Assembly: GCA_964591375.1 (NCBI GenBank)
Contig: CAZQAU010000001.1
Span: forward strand, 1-64,000
Direction: 5' to 3'
DNA from: CAYYYG01 sp964591375
GTDB taxonomy: Bacteria; Patescibacteriota; Microgenomatia; UBA1406; GWC2-37-13
Length of the DNA: 64,000 bases
Position 1 is the stretch's first letter. Every line of letters begins with the position of its first letter. This document shows, piece after piece, positions 17,498-26,865 of this stretch. The notes beneath the pieces are model-generated. The model saw only the letters and a program-made list of their open reading frames with translations, was not told the origin of the DNA and did not search any database. The position numbers and the translations under genes were made by a program.

Positions 17498-20400
17498 TTA
17501 CACTTTTTGTTTATGGTTCTTTTCTGCAAGTCTTCTGTTATATGAAGGGGATAACTTGAAACAATATGTTTTTACGATATGTTCGTATTTGGTAATGATT
17601 GATTTCAATGCTTTTAGTGGAGGATGGGCAATAATCATACCAATCGCTTCGTTACTAGCTGACATCAACGCATTCAATTGAGCATATTGTGTTTTTGATG
17701 AATTCGGTACTGATTCTGTTTTAGGGCAAGTAGTATCATTCAGCATACTTGGAAATAATACAAATGTTGCATTTGAGGTAAATGTCATCATGGATGGTTT
17801 CTGAGGGTCTTGTGTCATATAACTAGCCTTGGGCTTTGTAGAGGCTTTTTGTTTTTCGGTGTTTTTTATTTCTTGTATAGAGCCTGGGATAATTCCGTAT
17901 GCTATAGGAATATCAAATTGGGACAATGCCAATGGAATATCGTCTCGTATTTCAACAATTTTAGAAAGCATATCTACATTGAAATATGCCCGAGAAGTAG
18001 TTTTCAAATCAAAACAATTTTCGACTTCTTTAGGACGAGGCTTAAATTCTCCATTTTCGTAATCAGGCAATGTGTTTGCCATATAGGATAATGACTCTAT
18101 CATCTTAAAAAACATCGTCATTTTCGCAATGTGTGACACTCTATTGTCTTCCATTTGTTCTTGAGTAAATGGTGCATATCGTTTTTCATTTGGCAATATC
18201 ATACCATCTTCAGGATTTATATATCTTTCTCTTACATGCCGCAGTAACTGATGCCCAAGCAAATTTTGATTCATTGTTTTATGGATGTATGCCAAAAGCT
18301 TTCTGTCTATATCGCGTTGGAGTTTGATACGATTTGCAGTCTCATTTTTCTCAATTCCACATTCTCTTAAATTTGTATAACTAAATCCTTGATTCAGTTC
18401 AGTCCTTGGTGCATCAATAGGATAAATAAACGAAAGTTCCTCAAATAATTCTTCTTTTGTAACAAAGCCTTCTGAGACGAGTTTTTCCAAAAGCTCTCGT
18501 TTGTGGGTGCGAATAATTTCATACATACCAGCCAAGCTTTTTTTCTTTTTTGTGATTTCTACCTCTGGAGACTGAGACGTATCAAAAACATAGCTAGGCC
18601 TATAGTAAAAATCCGATTCATGCGTAATAAAGTTGCGAAGATTGTATTTTTCAGTCTCAGTTGCACCTGTATGCAGGCTAATAATATCGGCTGTTTTGTT
18701 GTTCATTCCTGGCATTACATAAGGATCTGTTGGTGAATCAATCGAAATCCCCCAAAAAATATTCCTTTTTTTGTAATACGCCACTCTCGGATCAGCAGCC
18801 AGTTTATATATTTCGTAATGGACTGGACCATCAAACCGAGGGCATGTGATAGAAACGGTTCTAAGACGAACAAATTTGTTGATATTGTTTTCTTTGTTTT
18901 TCCTTTCAGCAAGGATCACGTTTTTAAAACTAAACCTATCAAGACCCAAATCGGGATACCATGGACATGGATCATTACCAACACGAGAACAAAATGCACA
19001 ACCGCACCATTTGCTATTATTCATATGCACAAACTTTGGAAGATGTGGTTTTGGTTCAGAAGGAGACCACTCACATTTTATCTTATTTCGGGGTAATGCT
19101 TGCAATATTTTTTTGGCTTCTTTTTTCTCAATGCCATGGTGATACATTATGCATTGCAAGACGCGTTCTTTGTGTATAAGTCTCCATGAATACCATCCAA
19201 TAACTCCTGTTCTCATATATAACGATTGGCAATAAGGAATATCCCATAATAATCCATATGAAATTATTTTGTTGACTTCTTGTTTCACATATGCCAATTT
19301 GTGACCAATGGGATGCTTCAACGAAAACAATAACAATTCTACAACAATAGGATAATCAACCCATAATTCATTATTTGAGCAAAGTACTTCACTAAGATCT
19401 ACCATAGCTTCTTCAGTTATTTTGTATGTATGATTCATAGGAAATAAAAACGCATATAAAGAGCTTAGCGGTTGCATCCAGTCCACAATTCTCAAACAAG
19501 CTGAAAAATCCTTAGGGTCAGGTATTTTTTTGGTTTTCAGTTTTTGCATTAAAGAGTATTTTCGTTTCCCAGTGCAGTTTACAAACTGGACTTTGATTAA
19601 TGCCAAATATGTCTCTGGATTTTTGAATGCCTCTACAAACATATCACATATTTCATCCATGGTCATGCAGCCTATAAATTCATGCAGTATTCTATAGTAA
19701 TGTGCCAATTCGATCGGTAACATTCCTTTTGCTACATATTGTTCATATTCACGAAGTTCGCCTTCCATTCGAGAGGCTTCCTTATTGCCCAAAATTGAGG
19801 ATTTTTTTGTAAAAAGCATTCTTCTCACCCAGCAAATAGTAAAGTATAAAACGTTTCGGTCTCCTTTGTAATAATTCCTTATTGCAAGTGGGTAATAAGG
19901 ACATTGTCTCATAAAATAGGGTTGAATTTTTGCATATGTAAGAATCAATGGGGTAAAGGCCGATTGCATTGCCTGTAGCATTCTACTATCAAGTAACATC
20001 ATGCAAACATTTTTGTTTCTGGATGGCAGAAATACGGCCTTGACAAACTCTGGCTCTCCAGGAAATTCGGCAAGACGAGCTGTTTGCATGGATTTTAAAT
20101 AAAATGTGTTCAAAACAAATGCTGTCTCGACCACATCAAAAATCCTGTGCTTTGGCATCTCAAGCAATGCCATAAATTTTGCATTTGACGGGGCGACAGG
20201 ATTAGCATACTGCAAGTCATAATAATGAATTAAGTGTCTGGTATTTTCTCCTTGATGTACATAAACAAGCTCGCATTGTACATCACTGGGTCTGGGCTTG
20301 GTTACTTTAAGCTGATGAGTTATAATATAAGCAATATTTCTGTAAAACTGCATGGCTTCGTAGAACATGCGTCCAATTGGTATAAATGGACAATCTTCAA

Positions 20401-22912
20401 ACAAAAAAAGGTATCTATTTTTGATGGTTGTTTTGTTACAAGATAGATTCATAATAACATCAAAAGATGGTAAATCAAAGTTGCCTTCTGGATTGAACAC
20501 AAACTTGATAGCAATAAGACACACCATAGCACAAATGGCACAGTAAATACAAGTTTGATTCTTTTCGCAAAACCACGAACAAAAGGTATCTTCGTTTTCC
20601 ATAGATTTTATAATACGGCAATAGTTTTCAGGAATAGATGGGATTCCCATATTTAATTTAACATATCCGCAAAACACACACGATTTTCTATTGTAGTTTA
20701 AGGTTATATCGTGTTTTTGAACAGAATGGAATGCCGATTTCAAAGTGGTATACATAGCAAATCCCAGTCGCAAAGGGTGTATAATACGCATATTGACATT
20801 TTCCATAGTATCAAACTGTCCAACAATATGCTTAGGTATGGATTTAACGGCATTTGTATTCACCAAATTTTCCTTATCGTCATTAAACATATTTATCACA
20901 GTCGAAGGATCTGTATTACTATAAATATCTCTATTCATTTCATTCAATCCTGCTCCTTTCTTTTGTAGTATGTGCTCTTTGGGCTTAAACACCGCTTCAT
21001 CTTCATCTTCACTATTTTCCTCTTGATTTATATTGTCTTGATTTAATAATTCATCCAAATCGCCCAACAAAGCACTATCGTTGGAACAACTTGTAATGCT
21101 ATCATTATCTGATGGAGGTTTTCCCAAAAAAATCTCTTCAAAATTATTTACTAAGCCAGGCGAAATAGTTTGATTATCTTCAAACAAATGCGCAGTCTGT
21201 GTGTAATCAGTTACACCATCAGTAACTCCCGTGCTATAAATAAATATCCCAGATTGGTTGCAACTTTTTTGCCTTCGCTTAAATGTGTTTTGATAGTATT
21301 CTGCAGTAATATTGGCTTGGTCCAAATCGTTATTTTTAAATGCTTCTGATATCTTTGTATGCAATGTGGACATCTCAAAAATCTCTTGCAACATTTGCTC
21401 AATTTGGATGGAAATATTGCCATTCTCAGGATTTGCCTCTAATACATTTTCAGGATCAATAACAAATCTAAGATAATTCGCGTCTCCACGCAAAAGCTTT
21501 ATCATTCTATCCATTTCATCAGGCCAATATAACAGTGGCATTGAGGCAGTAAATGATTTGCCATTAATAACAGAATTTTCAATCAAATCAATTTCTTTTG
21601 TCATGTGTTTAAACGATGGTTCATATACTGCTTCCGGATTCTTCTTGATAAAATCCTCAATATCATGTTTTCGTTTCTCAATCAAAGCAGATAAAATAAA
21701 TGCATTCAGTACATACAATTTGCGAGGAATATCAAAGCAATATATGTGATGGGCTTTATCCAAAGCGCTTTTTCTGGTATCTGTCTTCAAAAAATCAACC
21801 ACACTCACATCTGGTACATATTTTATCTTGATGCTTTTTTCGTTGATGATTGTATTCAAAATAAATTCCTGTCCTATACCATATTGAATTTCCAAAAGCC
21901 CTTGATTTTTCCTATAGGTATCTTCTAATAAATCCACTCGAATCACCCTATCCAACACACCCCTCACTGCTTGCATATTAATATAAATATTCTCTATCTC
22001 GTTGTTTATCACATCTTTAATATTCGTATTGATTTCTTGTTCTTCTTCGATGCTTGGCTTGTCTAAGTGAATACCAATGTTTGGACTCAAAGGCCTGTTT
22101 GCTTGCACTTGGCAACTCATAGTTTCCAGTTCTTTGATTTTTTTCTCCATTTCTTCCATTCTGAACGCATGGTCTTCCTGGATTTTTTTCATAATACTTT
22201 CCTGGGCCATTAGATATGTTTGCGTGCATATTACGTTGTTGTACCATACCCCTCCCTCGAACAACGTTGCACCAAGATGTTCCTTGTTGAATTCTTTTAT
22301 CATCGGAAACGCTTCTGACAACATCCCTCCATTCTGTACTATTGCACTGATGATGAAATGTGGTATTTCCGTTAGCTTTGTCGCGGCCATTCCCCACTTT
22401 ATAAGCACTGTGATCATAGAATAACCCGCTTTGAGAAAATACGACTTTTGGCGTCTGATTTCCATCCAGTCGTCTATTGTTGTAATATAGGTATCGGATT
22501 CTGCCAAGACCCTCTCGATGTTCATCTGAGAAATCACGATATTGAACGTGTTCCTCGACCATCTCAGTTTCATTGTCTGAACAAACAGCAGATGAAAGTC
22601 CAAACATGTCCTTGGCAAATAGACTATTTTCATTATCATGTCCTTGAATATTGTCTTGGTCAGCCATTTTGGAGGCACATAATATTCCTGTACTATAAAT
22701 GCTGGGGACTCGTTTTCTGTTAAACACAAAGTTTGTTTCGCACTCGACTGACCAGCCTTCTGTGGTACAAAAACACGAGGAAGCAGCGGCATTTGTTCCA
22801 AATCCTTCTCTTTCATAGCATTTTTCACTATGGTCTTCAGATCTTTCTCGTGTCTCTTCGATCTCTTTTGAGTAGTCGATCCATGAAGAACCAAGTCCGA
22901 TTTGCGTTTCAT
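17498..22912 (-). CDS. Giant protein with nuclear-type N-terminus and cysteine clusters, unknown
   Basis: This 1804-residue protein is taken from the first ATG (MKRKSDLVLHG); the codon just upstream is TTG. It begins with basic patches (MKRKS, KRSKRHEK) that look like nuclear localisation signals. It has a coiled-coil-like stretch at about 230-265 (MEEMEKKIKELETM), an acidic linker around 640 (EENSEDEDEAVF), and cysteine clusters near 740 (SCVFCGYV), 784-800 (CEKNQTCIYCAICAMVC) and 1300 (WCGCAFCSRVGNDPC). The rest is globular. It is as long as herpesvirus tegument or capsid giants, but no family is recognised. With the 2435-residue protein it forms a pair of giant cysteine-cluster proteins about 1 kb apart; homology between them is not evident by eye. 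Confidence 0.7.
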   Translation of the reverse strand: MKRKSDLVLHGSTTQKRSKRHEKDLKTIVKNAMKEKDLEQMPLLPRVFVPQKAGQSSAKQTLCLTENESPAFIVQEYYVPPKWLTKTIFKDMIMKIVYLPRTCLDFHLLFVQTMKLRWSRNTFNIVISQMNIERVLAESDTYITTIDDWMEIRRQKSYFLKAGYSMITVLIKWGMAATKLTEIPHFIISAIVQNGGMLSEAFPMIKEFNKEHLGATLFEGGVWYNNVICTQTYLMAQESIMKKIQEDHAFRMEEMEKKIKELETMSCQVQANRPLSPNIGIHLDKPSIEEEQEINTNIKDVINNEIENIYINMQAVRGVLDRVIRVDLLEDTYRKNQGLLEIQYGIGQEFILNTIINEKSIKIKYVPDVSVVDFLKTDTRKSALDKAHHIYCFDIPRKLYVLNAFILSALIEKRKHDIEDFIKKNPEAVYEPSFKHMTKEIDLIENSVINGKSFTASMPLLYWPDEMDRMIKLLRGDANYLRFVIDPENVLEANPENGNISIQIEQMLQEIFEMSTLHTKISEAFKNNDLDQANITAEYYQNTFKRRQKSCNQSGIFIYSTGVTDGVTDYTQTAHLFEDNQTISPGLVNNFEEIFLGKPPSDNDSITSCSNDSALLGDLDELLNQDNINQEENSEDEDEAVFKPKEHILQKKGAGLNEMNRDIYSNTDPSTVINMFNDDKENLVNTNAVKSIPKHIVGQFDTMENVNMRIIHPLRLGFAMYTTLKSAFHSVQKHDITLNYNRKSCVFCGYVKLNMGIPSIPENYCRIIKSMENEDTFCSWFCEKNQTCIYCAICAMVCLIAIKFVFNPEGNFDLPSFDVIMNLSCNKTTIKNRYLFLFEDCPFIPIGRMFYEAMQFYRNIAYIITHQLKVTKPRPSDVQCELVYVHQGENTRHLIHYYDLQYANPVAPSNAKFMALLEMPKHRIFDVVETAFVLNTFYLKSMQTARLAEFPGEPEFVKAVFLPSRNKNVCMMLLDSRMLQAMQSAFTPLILTYAKIQPYFMRQCPYYPLAIRNYYKGDRNVLYFTICWVRRMLFTKKSSILGNKEASRMEGELREYEQYVAKGMLPIELAHYYRILHEFIGCMTMDEICDMFVEAFKNPETYLALIKVQFVNCTGKRKYSLMQKLKTKKIPDPKDFSACLRIVDWMQPLSSLYAFLFPMNHTYKITEEAMVDLSEVLCSNNELWVDYPIVVELLLFSLKHPIGHKLAYVKQEVNKIISYGLLWDIPYCQSLYMRTGVIGWYSWRLIHKERVLQCIMYHHGIEKKEAKKILQALPRNKIKCEWSPSEPKPHLPKFVHMNNSKWCGCAFCSRVGNDPCPWYPDLGLDRFSFKNVILAERKNKENNINKFVRLRTVSITCPRFDGPVHYEIYKLAADPRVAYYKKRNIFWGISIDSPTDPYVMPGMNNKTADIISLHTGATETEKYNLRNFITHESDFYYRPSYVFDTSQSPEVEITKKKKSLAGMYEIIRTHKRELLEKLVSEGFVTKEELFEELSFIYPIDAPRTELNQGFSYTNLRECGIEKNETANRIKLQRDIDRKLLAYIHKTMNQNLLGHQLLRHVRERYINPEDGMILPNEKRYAPFTQEQMEDNRVSHIAKMTMFFKMIESLSYMANTLPDYENGEFKPRPKEVENCFDLKTTSRAYFNVDMLSKIVEIRDDIPLALSQFDIPIAYGIIPGSIQEIKNTEKQKASTKPKASYMTQDPQKPSMMTFTSNATFVLFPSMLNDTTCPKTESVPNSSKTQYAQLNALMSASNEAIGMIIAHPPLKALKSIITKYEHIVKTYCFKLSPSYNRRLAEKNHKQKV

Positions 22913-23055
22913 CAACGGGTATATCCAGCTTTAGTCAAATATTATCTGCAGAAATAGTTTTTTTATGTTACATACATAACAATTAGTATTTTTAAAATCT
23001 TGTTACATATCCTATTCCGCACAAAACATTTTTCAAAAAAACCATTTGTTACATA

Positions 23056-23283
23056 ATGAATATAGAAGAAATCAAACCCATCGAAGAAATTCAAAACATT
23101 TTGGGAACTGCTTACAATGATACTAGCACAGATTGGTCTGAAGTGGTCACGATAGTCCAAACATACAACTCTTGGGTGAAGATCGGGATCAACGCTTTTC
23201 TCTTCACGGCCTTTCTTTTTTGTTTTTGGCAATGGCTTTATCACCGTAGCAACAAAGTCACCAAAATCAAAAAAATATGTTAG
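23056..23283 (+). CDS. Small single-pass membrane protein, unknown
   Basis: This 75-residue protein has an acidic N-terminal half, one transmembrane helix at about 44-62 (INAFLFTAFLFCFWQWLY) and a short basic tail (HRSNKVTKIKKIC) ending in cysteine. It is divergent from the 1804-residue gene. The ATG start and the regular topology favour this frame over the antisense frame at 22963-23244, which is a shadow. Confidence 0.5.
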   Translation: MNIEEIKPIEEIQNILGTAYNDTSTDWSEVVTIVQTYNSWVKIGINAFLFTAFLFCFWQWLYHRSNKVTKIKKIC

Positions 23284-23499
23284 AAAAATTATTTATCTTT
23301 TTTGCGATTTGTCAAATTTGTGTTTTTTGGATTTGCAAAAAAAGTGATTGAATTGTAATAAAAATTAAATATAAAAAATTTTATTCTTACAAATAGAAAC
23401 CAATAACATATTTTTGGAAAATCACAAAAATCCCACAATTATATACCAAGGAAATAAAATCAAGACAAGGCGAAAGTTTATAAGATAGAAGGTAAATTT

Positions 23500-24402
23500 T
23501 TAAACAGTTTTTCCTTGTACAAGATTATCTTGTGCCTGAGATCGTGCGGCTTCTTTCATAATAGACAATTCACTTGCACCATATGCAGTAAATACTTTGT
23601 TTTTGTCATTGAACACCATCAAATCAGGTTTTTCCTTTTCAACATTCAATGATGCCACAAGGAATCCACCTAGTGTCATGGAAGAAGCGATCCATGCAAC
23701 AACATATAACGAAAATGCCACATAAAATCTATTTAATTCATTAGGGGCATGGGTGTTTACATGGCGGTCATCGTAGTCCTTTGTCCATACAAATAACGAA
23801 ATCCAAGCAATCAATCCATACAGAGACATCGTAAGCAAAGGCTCGATCATTGCTTTATTGTGTTTGGGACTTGTTTTTTGATACATGTGCCCGTATCTGA
23901 ACCAGCTTCCGAATGATATAAAGAAAAAGAATGCTCCGATAATTGAAGTTGCCAGTAAGAAATCAGGGATATTGAAATCATTGACCAGTGCAAAAATACC
24001 AACCATGGCAGCAATGCCACATGCGGCAGTGTACAAGTAGAAAAGAACGATGCCGACTAAATACAATGTGAAAAAGGGAACACTATCTTCATGCACAAAA
24101 ATAGTCACAGTTTCTGTACTGGGTACGGCTGTAGTGTATTTCGATGTAGAAGTTGGGTGCCCTAATATATTTACTTTGAATTCTCCTGTGGTGGATTCGG
24201 TGACCATATCGGTGAATATTTTGGTTTCTTGTGGGTTCAAATCCGAGATGCCCACCTGATTTAGAATAGGAGATGCCATAGGAATAACATTTCCGGAAGG
24301 AGTATTTATAGTTTGTGTAGATTGTATTGTATCACCAGCCTTTCTATGAATCAATTGTTCTTTATAGGATTTGCCTATCGGTCTTGATTGTGCCACAATC
24401 AT
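23500..24402 (-). CDS. Four-pass membrane protein, unknown
   Basis: This 300-residue protein has a soluble N-terminal region of about 105 residues and then hydrophobic helices at roughly 109-140, 147-168, 188-207 and 226-251, followed by a hydrophilic tail of about 50 residues. A loop with a histidine and aspartates (KDYDDRHVNTHAP) lies between helices 3 and 4. The next gene upstream (24671-25396) also encodes a four-helix protein, and the two may be distant relatives or partners in a viral envelope. No family is recognised. Confidence 0.65.
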   Translation of the reverse strand: MIVAQSRPIGKSYKEQLIHRKAGDTIQSTQTINTPSGNVIPMASPILNQVGISDLNPQETKIFTDMVTESTTGEFKVNILGHPTSTSKYTTAVPSTETVTIFVHEDSVPFFTLYLVGIVLFYLYTAACGIAAMVGIFALVNDFNIPDFLLATSIIGAFFFFISFGSWFRYGHMYQKTSPKHNKAMIEPLLTMSLYGLIAWISLFVWTKDYDDRHVNTHAPNELNRFYVAFSLYVVAWIASSMTLGGFLVASLNVEKEKPDLMVFNDKNKVFTAYGASELSIMKEAARSQAQDNLVQGKTV

Positions 24403-24670
24403 GATTTTTTTGGTATATAATGGTTACCAATTAAAATATTATGTATCTAAGAAAAAAATTCGAGAATGTGGATTAATTTTATATCTTATTTTATAGTATT
24501 GTATATATTACAAACTACATTATATTTTTTCTTTATACGAATTTTACAAAAAACATTTTGAAAAAGTGAGTATTATTTATACAAAACAAAGGTATATGCA
24601 TAGAACCACTCAATGAGAACGCAATTTATATTTTTTTGAACGAGAATTTATAGAATTAATATACATTTTT
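24403..24670. promoter_or_regulatory. AT-rich intergenic promoter region
   Basis: This 268-base, very AT-rich gap lies upstream of the 23500-24402 gene. A TATATACC stretch sits within about 20 bases of its ATG, in line with other membrane-protein genes in the window. No gene is seen. Confidence 0.35.
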
Positions 24671-25396
24671 TTATTTTGCTTTTTGGGATCCAGGATTGAA
24701 TAATATTGGCTGAGTTCTTCCGTATGCACCCACATTCATATATATTACAAATAACGCTTGGACATCTGCGATTCCTGCACACAGAGAAGAATATCTGGAA
24801 CTGACTAGAGCCAATGTACCATTATATAATTCTGGATAGAGATGGAAATGTGCCCCATATGTAGCGGTAATGACTATAAAAATTACAGCAACCATAAACA
24901 ATCCAAAATCCATTTTACCAATGTCTCGTTTATTGTCTAGAATAGTGTCTGTATTCAACGAATACCATCTTGAGACGATTCGAGTAAATAAATAATATAT
25001 CAAAAAGAACCCGCCATGTAATGATGTGAACACAACCAAGGCTATAGTATACATATCTGTATCTGTCCATCCGATTGCCAGTCCAAGGAATGTAATGGCC
25101 GAACAAAAATGAGGTACAAATATAAACAAAAATACATATGCTACTGTTGCAGTTTCGGCCCACTTTGACACATGGGTATATTTATCACTATCGGCTTTGA
25201 AAATGTCAAACGGAGCGAAAACGTGTCGAAAACGTATGACGATATTGTAGATGGGATTGGCGACGAAATGATGCAGAAAGGCTTCGACTGGGGTCAGGAC
25301 AAAATCATTGAAAGGTCTAAATAAGATAGCTACAAATGCATAGATTTTTAGGTATAGTTGTTTGAAGAAGCTGCCTATGTTTTCCAAAAGCGTCAT
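24671..25396 (-). CDS. Four-pass membrane protein, unknown
   Basis: This 241-residue protein has an amphipathic N-terminal region and then helices at about 84-108, 115-139, 163-183 and 203-223. The start of the first full helix (KWAETATVAYVFLF) superficially resembles the third helix of heliorhodopsins (RWVEYS...). There is no C-terminal helix with a retinal-binding lysine, so a photoreceptor role is not supported. A TAGTATACTA element (on the minus strand) lies just upstream of the ATG. It is probably an envelope component. Confidence 0.65.
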   Translation of the reverse strand: MTLLENIGSFFKQLYLKIYAFVAILFRPFNDFVLTPVEAFLHHFVANPIYNIVIRFRHVFAPFDIFKADSDKYTHVSKWAETATVAYVFLFIFVPHFCSAITFLGLAIGWTDTDMYTIALVVFTSLHGGFFLIYYLFTRIVSRWYSLNTDTILDNKRDIGKMDFGLFMVAVIFIVITATYGAHFHLYPELYNGTLALVSSRYSSLCAGIADVQALFVIYMNVGAYGRTQPILFNPGSQKAK

Positions 25397-25564
25397 GGTT
25401 GTTTAGTATACTATTAGAAATAATCTATTTGTTTTTAGAAAAATAGTCTAATGATAATTATGAAAACCTATTTTTTGGTATAAAAGAAGATTGGATATTT
25501 TACAGTTTTTTAATTAAAGTATTTTTGGAATAGCAGATATAGTAATTTTAGTTGTAGGGAAGTT

Positions 25565-26851
25565 ATGGCTCAAGTCAAAACACCTCATATATGGAATTAT
25601 CCTATGCCCAAATACGACAGTTTGCAGTTGAATATTTTGTTAGGAGATAATGATTTGTTTGATACTGATTTTACTCCTATCACATGTGACAATGCCCATG
25701 CAGAATTGTATGATTGTTTGAAGAATGTGGAAAAGAATCGGCCAAATGGACATTTTAAAATAGTGACAACGGCGCAAAAATACCTGGAAAGCATTGAAAT
25801 ATTATTGGAACTTATAGACATCAAGTGCCCAGAGGGCATTGCTTATTCATATCTTACCAATTTAGATACAGAAGAGGACAAGTGTTCTTGGAAAAGCACG
25901 CATGCAATCACTCCCTTGGAGCGAAACCGCGACAGGCTAATGATTAATGGAAAAATGAAAATCAATCCAGAAATGACAAAGGCAATTGTTGATTCGATTC
26001 CTTTGGAGGATTCATTTATGTTTTCACTCGAGTATGAAGCCTGTTTCGCAATCTGTGTAATGGTGCTGGGATACATTAATGCAGCCGAAATGATGTTGAT
26101 ACAGGATTTGAAGAAAAAATTAGGGTATGATGTAGCACAGAATTTATATTTAGCTGCGGCTATAGTTGCGCAAATTGGTATTGGATGGAGCACATTGTTT
26201 CAATCTAAAGAGTTTTCATTGCAAACCGAAACACTTCCCAGAACATATGAAGGGCTGTATGCCTATGCCATAGCCAAGGCACAAATTATTTTAGTAGAAA
26301 AGTTTATAAGCAATACGAAAATCACGAATCATCAACGATGCACTCAGTATCTCTTTATTGTAAATAACATGAATAGGGCACACAACTTGATTAATGCAAC
26401 ATGTAACATTTGTTGTTCTACAGGAATCAGTATGTTTGCATTGTACTACAAATATTTATATTATGCCAAAGCATATTTGGAATACGCTTTAGGATTGAGA
26501 GAAGGAATCAAGAACGGACAGAAAATCAAAAGCGAAGAAACAAATTATTCTGAGGTGTACAATATCACATGGGTGGTTGATTTTTATTTAAAGCATGCAA
26601 AAGACCAAATGATGCGCTGTAAATTGTCAGGATTGGAAGAAGATATCAAAAACATTGCAGCCCGAGCAGAAGAGTTGAGAACAAGAACGATGTATATGAA
26701 GAATGTGTCAAAAAACGGTCATGATTTGCCTACAGTGTTTGCCAAAATGGAACAAATAGAACTGAATCCGCTTATGTATAGGGATGTTTTGCCCAAGGAA
26801 GAAAATATTGTCGAAGCTCAAATGGAACATATGAAAAAAATAATGTTTTAG
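25565..26851 (+). CDS. Probable BRO1-domain protein (ALIX/Rim20-like)
   Basis: This 428-residue all-helical protein is close to the 360-390-residue length of a BRO1 domain. Family-like signs in order: an N-terminal PMPKYDSLQLNILLGD resembling the P-x-K-x3-V-x-L opening; FMFSLEYEACFAICVMVLGY (151-170), matching the SLAFEK-VLFNIAALYSQ core; an AIAKAQIILVEKF segment (235-247), like the AQAQE helix; YYKYLYYAKAYL and GIKNGQKI (294-321), like the YY-A-L...GE-I helices; and TMYMKNVSKNGHDLPTV (375-391), matching the N-x-IY-x3-VP...LP-I strand. BRO1 domains bind ESCRT-III CHMP4 and support membrane budding, so a role in envelopment or egress is inferred. Fold-level evidence only. Confidence 0.5.
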   Translation: MAQVKTPHIWNYPMPKYDSLQLNILLGDNDLFDTDFTPITCDNAHAELYDCLKNVEKNRPNGHFKIVTTAQKYLESIEILLELIDIKCPEGIAYSYLTNLDTEEDKCSWKSTHAITPLERNRDRLMINGKMKINPEMTKAIVDSIPLEDSFMFSLEYEACFAICVMVLGYINAAEMMLIQDLKKKLGYDVAQNLYLAAAIVAQIGIGWSTLFQSKEFSLQTETLPRTYEGLYAYAIAKAQIILVEKFISNTKITNHQRCTQYLFIVNNMNRAHNLINATCNICCSTGISMFALYYKYLYYAKAYLEYALGLREGIKNGQKIKSEETNYSEVYNITWVVDFYLKHAKDQMMRCKLSGLEEDIKNIAARAEELRTRTMYMKNVSKNGHDLPTVFAKMEQIELNPLMYRDVLPKEENIVEAQMEHMKKIMF

Positions 26852-26865
26852 GATACTTTTATTTT

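Noticed and set aside
22017..22727. 236-codon frame overlapping the start of the 1804-residue gene
   Set aside because: It is a shifted frame on the same strand, rich in Asn, Arg and Gly without motifs; the long frame has nuclear signals and a coiled coil there.
22963..23244. 93-codon minus-strand frame
   Set aside because: It overlaps the 75-residue membrane protein, which has an ATG start and a clear transmembrane helix.
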